DNA from: Chloroflexota bacterium
Lineage (GTDB): Bacteria; Chloroflexota; Anaerolineae; Promineifilales; Promineifilaceae
Length of the DNA stretch: 8,164 nucleotides
Direction of reading: 5' to 3'
NCBI GenBank assembly: GCA_030599405.1
Contig: JAUVOB010000042.1
Location: forward strand, 1 to 8,164
Shown: positions 6,469 through 8,164 of the stretch, one piece after another
How positions within the stretch are numbered: position 1 is the stretch's first letter
Layout: every line of letters begins with the position of its first letter
Notes under the pieces: model-generated
The model's input: only the letters and a program-made list of their open reading frames with translations
Databases searched by the model: none
What the model was told of the DNA's origin: nothing
Position numbers and translations under genes: made by a program

Positions 6469-7569
6469 TCAGTCGCCGAATGAAACGCCAAGGTCACGGG
6501 CTGTGAGCACTGTATCTGAGTCTAATGGGACACTCTTCATGCGGCGAGTGGCTTCTTCCAGCGGAACGTAGCGAACGACAGGCGGATCCAGGGCTACCAT
6601 GCATTCCGTCTGGCCCTCTTCCAGCGCGCGCACTGCTGCCGCACCAAAACGCAATGAGATCAATCTATCGAAGGATGTTGGCGAACCCCCTCTCAATAAA
6701 TGACCGAGCACAACGGCACGAGATTCTTGACCGGTATGCTCTTGGAGTTCGGCGGCAACCTGGTGACCAATTCCACCTAGCTTCTCCGCAGCACCGATGG
6801 CTCCACCCGTCGAAAGACGTTCACCACCTACTGGGTGCGCGCCTTCGGCTACGACGACGATAGAAAACGAGCGACCGGACCGGGTACGCTCCTTAATTTT
6901 TGCAGCGACTTTATGAATGTCATAGGGTATCTCTGGAATTAAAATCGCGTCGGCCGTGCCTGCTATCCCAGCATGCAGGGCAATCCAGCCGGCGTAACGG
7001 CCCATCATTTCTACTACCATAACCCGACGATGCGCCTCGGCCGTGGAATGGAGTCGATCTAGGCAGGCGGTAGCGAAAGAGACAGCCGTGTTGAAACCAA
7101 AGGTTCGAACGGTGCCGCTCAGATCGTTGTCTATCGTTTTGGGAACACCGACGATCCGCAGCCCCTTTTGGCAAAGTCCGAGGGCGATCGCCATGGACCC
7201 ATCACCACCGATGGCTATGATCGCGTCGATCTGTCGGGATCGTATGGCCGCCACTAGATCATCTGATCGGTCTTTCTCGACGAGTTCGCCATCTTCACCC
7301 GGCGTAGGATAGCGAAATGGATGACCTCGATTAGTTGTACCGAGAATGGTACCGCCTAGATGGGTTATTCCTCTAACCGATTCCCGACCGAGCGGCACAG
7401 TCCCTCCTCGAGGATATTGTTGAGGCTGTAAAAGCCCGTTGTAACCATCGCGTATGCCAATGCACTCCCAGCCACGATTCGTGGCCGATATGACGATCGC
7501 TCTGATAACCGCGTTTAATCCCGGTGCGTCACCTCCGCCGGTCGTAACTGCGATCTTTTTAGTTGACAT
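6469..7569 (-). CDS. 6-phosphofructokinase, group III type, probably ATP-dependent
   Basis: This enzyme phosphorylates fructose 6-phosphate to fructose 1,6-bisphosphate in glycolysis and is cytosolic. The 366 residues cover the whole PfkA-like fold. The N-terminal nucleotide loop is TTGGGDAPGLNAVIRA (9-24). GGDGS (121-125) and PKTIDND (143-149) hold the active site, with catalytic base D147 and D149. MGRYAGW (189-195), PEIP (212-215) and LGHLLRGGSP (288-297) are the fructose-6-phosphate site segments. G124 corresponds to E. coli Gly104, which favours ATP; PPi-dependent enzymes have Asp there. K144 corresponds to E. coli Gly124, and Lys is the residue of PPi enzymes and of actinobacterial group III enzymes. 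ATP is therefore the likelier donor, not a certainty. The gene is divergent from the methyltransferase and convergent with the kinase. The TGA stop is at 6471-6469. I avoid pfkA or pfp because the donor is unsettled. Confidence 0.93.
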   Translation of the reverse strand: MSTKKIAVTTGGGDAPGLNAVIRAIVISATNRGWECIGIRDGYNGLLQPQQYPRGGTVPLGRESVRGITHLGGTILGTTNRGHPFRYPTPGEDGELVEKDRSDDLVAAIRSRQIDAIIAIGGDGSMAIALGLCQKGLRIVGVPKTIDNDLSGTVRTFGFNTAVSFATACLDRLHSTAEAHRRVMVVEMMGRYAGWIALHAGIAGTADAILIPEIPYDIHKVAAKIKERTRSGRSFSIVVVAEGAHPVGGERLSTGGAIGAAEKLGGIGHQVAAELQEHTGQESRAVVLGHLLRGGSPTSFDRLISLRFGAAAVRALEEGQTECMVALDPPVVRYVPLEEATRRMKSVPLDSDTVLTARDLGVSFGD

Positions 7570-7578
7570 AAAAACAAT

Positions 7579-7583
7579 CTCCT
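7579..7583 (-). promoter_or_regulatory. Shine-Dalgarno for phosphofructokinase
   Basis: AGGAG on the minus strand lies 9 nt before ATG 7569-7567, giving a clear start with the expected MSTKKIAVTTGGGDAPG N-terminus. Confidence 0.7.
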
Positions 7584-7634
7584 GGTAATTGACGCCGAGT
7601 AATAGCGGATACAGTCCCCGACCTTATCCGATTT

Positions 7635-7644
7635 TAGTATACTA
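7635..7644. promoter_or_regulatory. Palindromic, possibly bidirectional -10 element
   Basis: TAGTATACTA is a perfect 10-bp palindrome that contains TATACT on both strands (7638-7643 plus, 7641-7636 minus). That is a five-of-six match to the -10 consensus facing each divergent gene. The distances to the two start codons are almost equal, 66 nt to phosphofructokinase and 65 nt to the methyltransferase. On the minus strand TTGCGA is a possible but close -35 (15-nt spacer); no good -35 is seen on the plus strand. Confidence 0.4.
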
Positions 7645-7708
7645 TCATGAATCCCCTCGCAAGAAGATTACCGTTGGGGAAAGGCGCTCAAAGGTTATCA
7701 TCTTTTCT

Positions 7709-8164
7709 ATGACAGGCGTCGACCGAAACAACCGCGATAATGTTCGAAGAAACCTACAGGATGCCGGCTTCCTGAGGCGGTCCTGGTACCGACTGCTTCG
7801 CTTCGGCTTTCGTCTACTATACAACGAAATGGCCTGGACATATGATCTAGTCAGTTGGCTTGTATCTCTGGGGCAGTGGCGGGAGTGGCAGCTTACAGCC
7901 ATACCGTATCTTAAGGGAGGACGGATTCTCGAGGTCGCTCACGGACCTGGTCACCTACTGATAGAGCTAAGCCGCAGAGGATACGATGTTTTCGGTCTGG
8001 AACTGTCAGCCTACATGGGACGCCAAGCTCGCAGAAATCTAAATCGGTCAGAGAAGAGTGTGCCGCTGACACGTGGGGACGTAAGAGCGCTTCCTTATGC
8101 ATCTGAATCCATTGAATCAGTCCTAAGTACTTTTCCGGCGGAGTTTATCGTCGATTCGAGCGCG
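7709..8164 (+). CDS. Class I SAM-dependent methyltransferase, C-terminus cut by window edge
   Basis: This protein transfers methyl groups from S-adenosylmethionine to an unknown acceptor and is presumably cytosolic. I translated 152 codons with no stop up to the window end. An N-terminal segment LLYNEMAWTYDLVSWLVSLG (37-56) precedes the Rossmann core. Motif I is ILEVAHGPGHL (73-83), a variant of the usual E/DxGxGxG with Ala-His before the glycines. The acidic residue ending strand 2 is E98 (GLELS). GDVRALPYASESIESVLSTF is the motif II/III region. The combination of YD-SW, HGPGH and TFPAEF resembles a family I recall from Chloroflexota genomes. The frame stays open upstream of ATG 7709 but contains no other ATG or GTG near it. 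The nearest purine run, AAAGG (7690-7694), is 14 nt away, so the start is moderately sure. Perhaps 60 residues are missing at the end. Confidence 0.85.
   Translation, partial: MTGVDRNNRDNVRRNLQDAGFLRRSWYRLLRFGFRLLYNEMAWTYDLVSWLVSLGQWREWQLTAIPYLKGGRILEVAHGPGHLLIELSRRGYDVFGLELSAYMGRQARRNLNRSEKSVPLTRGDVRALPYASESIESVLSTFPAEFIVDSSA

Noticed and set aside
6525..6863. Plus-strand 112-codon reading frame opposite phosphofructokinase
   Set aside because: It is a shadow of a clearly coding gene on the other strand, with a low-complexity arginine-rich product and no family resemblance.
7563..7568. Perfect -35 hexamer TTGACA on the plus strand
   Set aside because: It is the reverse complement of the phosphofructokinase start codon region, and no acceptable -10 lies 16-18 nt downstream.
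1..8164. Search for mobile elements, CRISPR arrays, tRNA or rRNA, and defence genes
   Set aside because: No transposase, terminal inverted repeats, repeat-spacer pattern, cloverleaf or defence-type domain was seen on either strand.

Overview
The window looks like ordinary bacterial chromosome of moderate GC content, with single-copy genes on both strands and short intergenic gaps. The best lineage guess is Chloroflexota. The truncated methyltransferase at the right edge resembles a family I associate with that phylum, and the group III-type phosphofructokinase and the ATP-cone/uridine-kinase fusion do not argue against it. This is inference from memory of the families, not a search result. 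No phage, insertion sequence, CRISPR array, tRNA or rRNA was seen.

Layout: an aldo/keto reductase on the minus strand runs off the left edge (1-816). A 278-bp divergent intergenic region follows (817-1094) with a candidate promoter, two abutting palindromes and possible leader hairpins. Two ABC exporter half-transporters come next on the plus strand (1095-2876 and 2990-4900), with a possible 39-residue ORF between them (2878-2997). A terminator-like hairpin (4908-4950) separates them from an ATP-cone plus uridine-kinase-like protein (5028-6368). That gene converges on a minus-strand 6-phosphofructokinase (6469-7569). A second divergent region (7570-7708) carries a symmetric -10 palindrome. 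A class I methyltransferase on the plus strand (7709 onward) runs off the right edge.

How the genes work together: the two ABC genes almost certainly encode one heterodimeric exporter. All substitutions of consensus ATPase residues (Walker B Glu to Asp, H-loop His to Gln, LSGGQ to LSVGQ) fall in one composite nucleotide site and leave the other site consensus. The kinase and the phosphofructokinase are separate housekeeping functions (nucleotide salvage and glycolysis). The reductase and the methyltransferase have no visible link to their neighbours.

I see no clear new multigene system. The most useful second looks are the asymmetric ABC pair, the ATP-cone kinase fusion, the Gly/Lys active-site combination in the phosphofructokinase, the small ORF between the ABC genes, and the symmetric elements in the two divergent intergenic regions.
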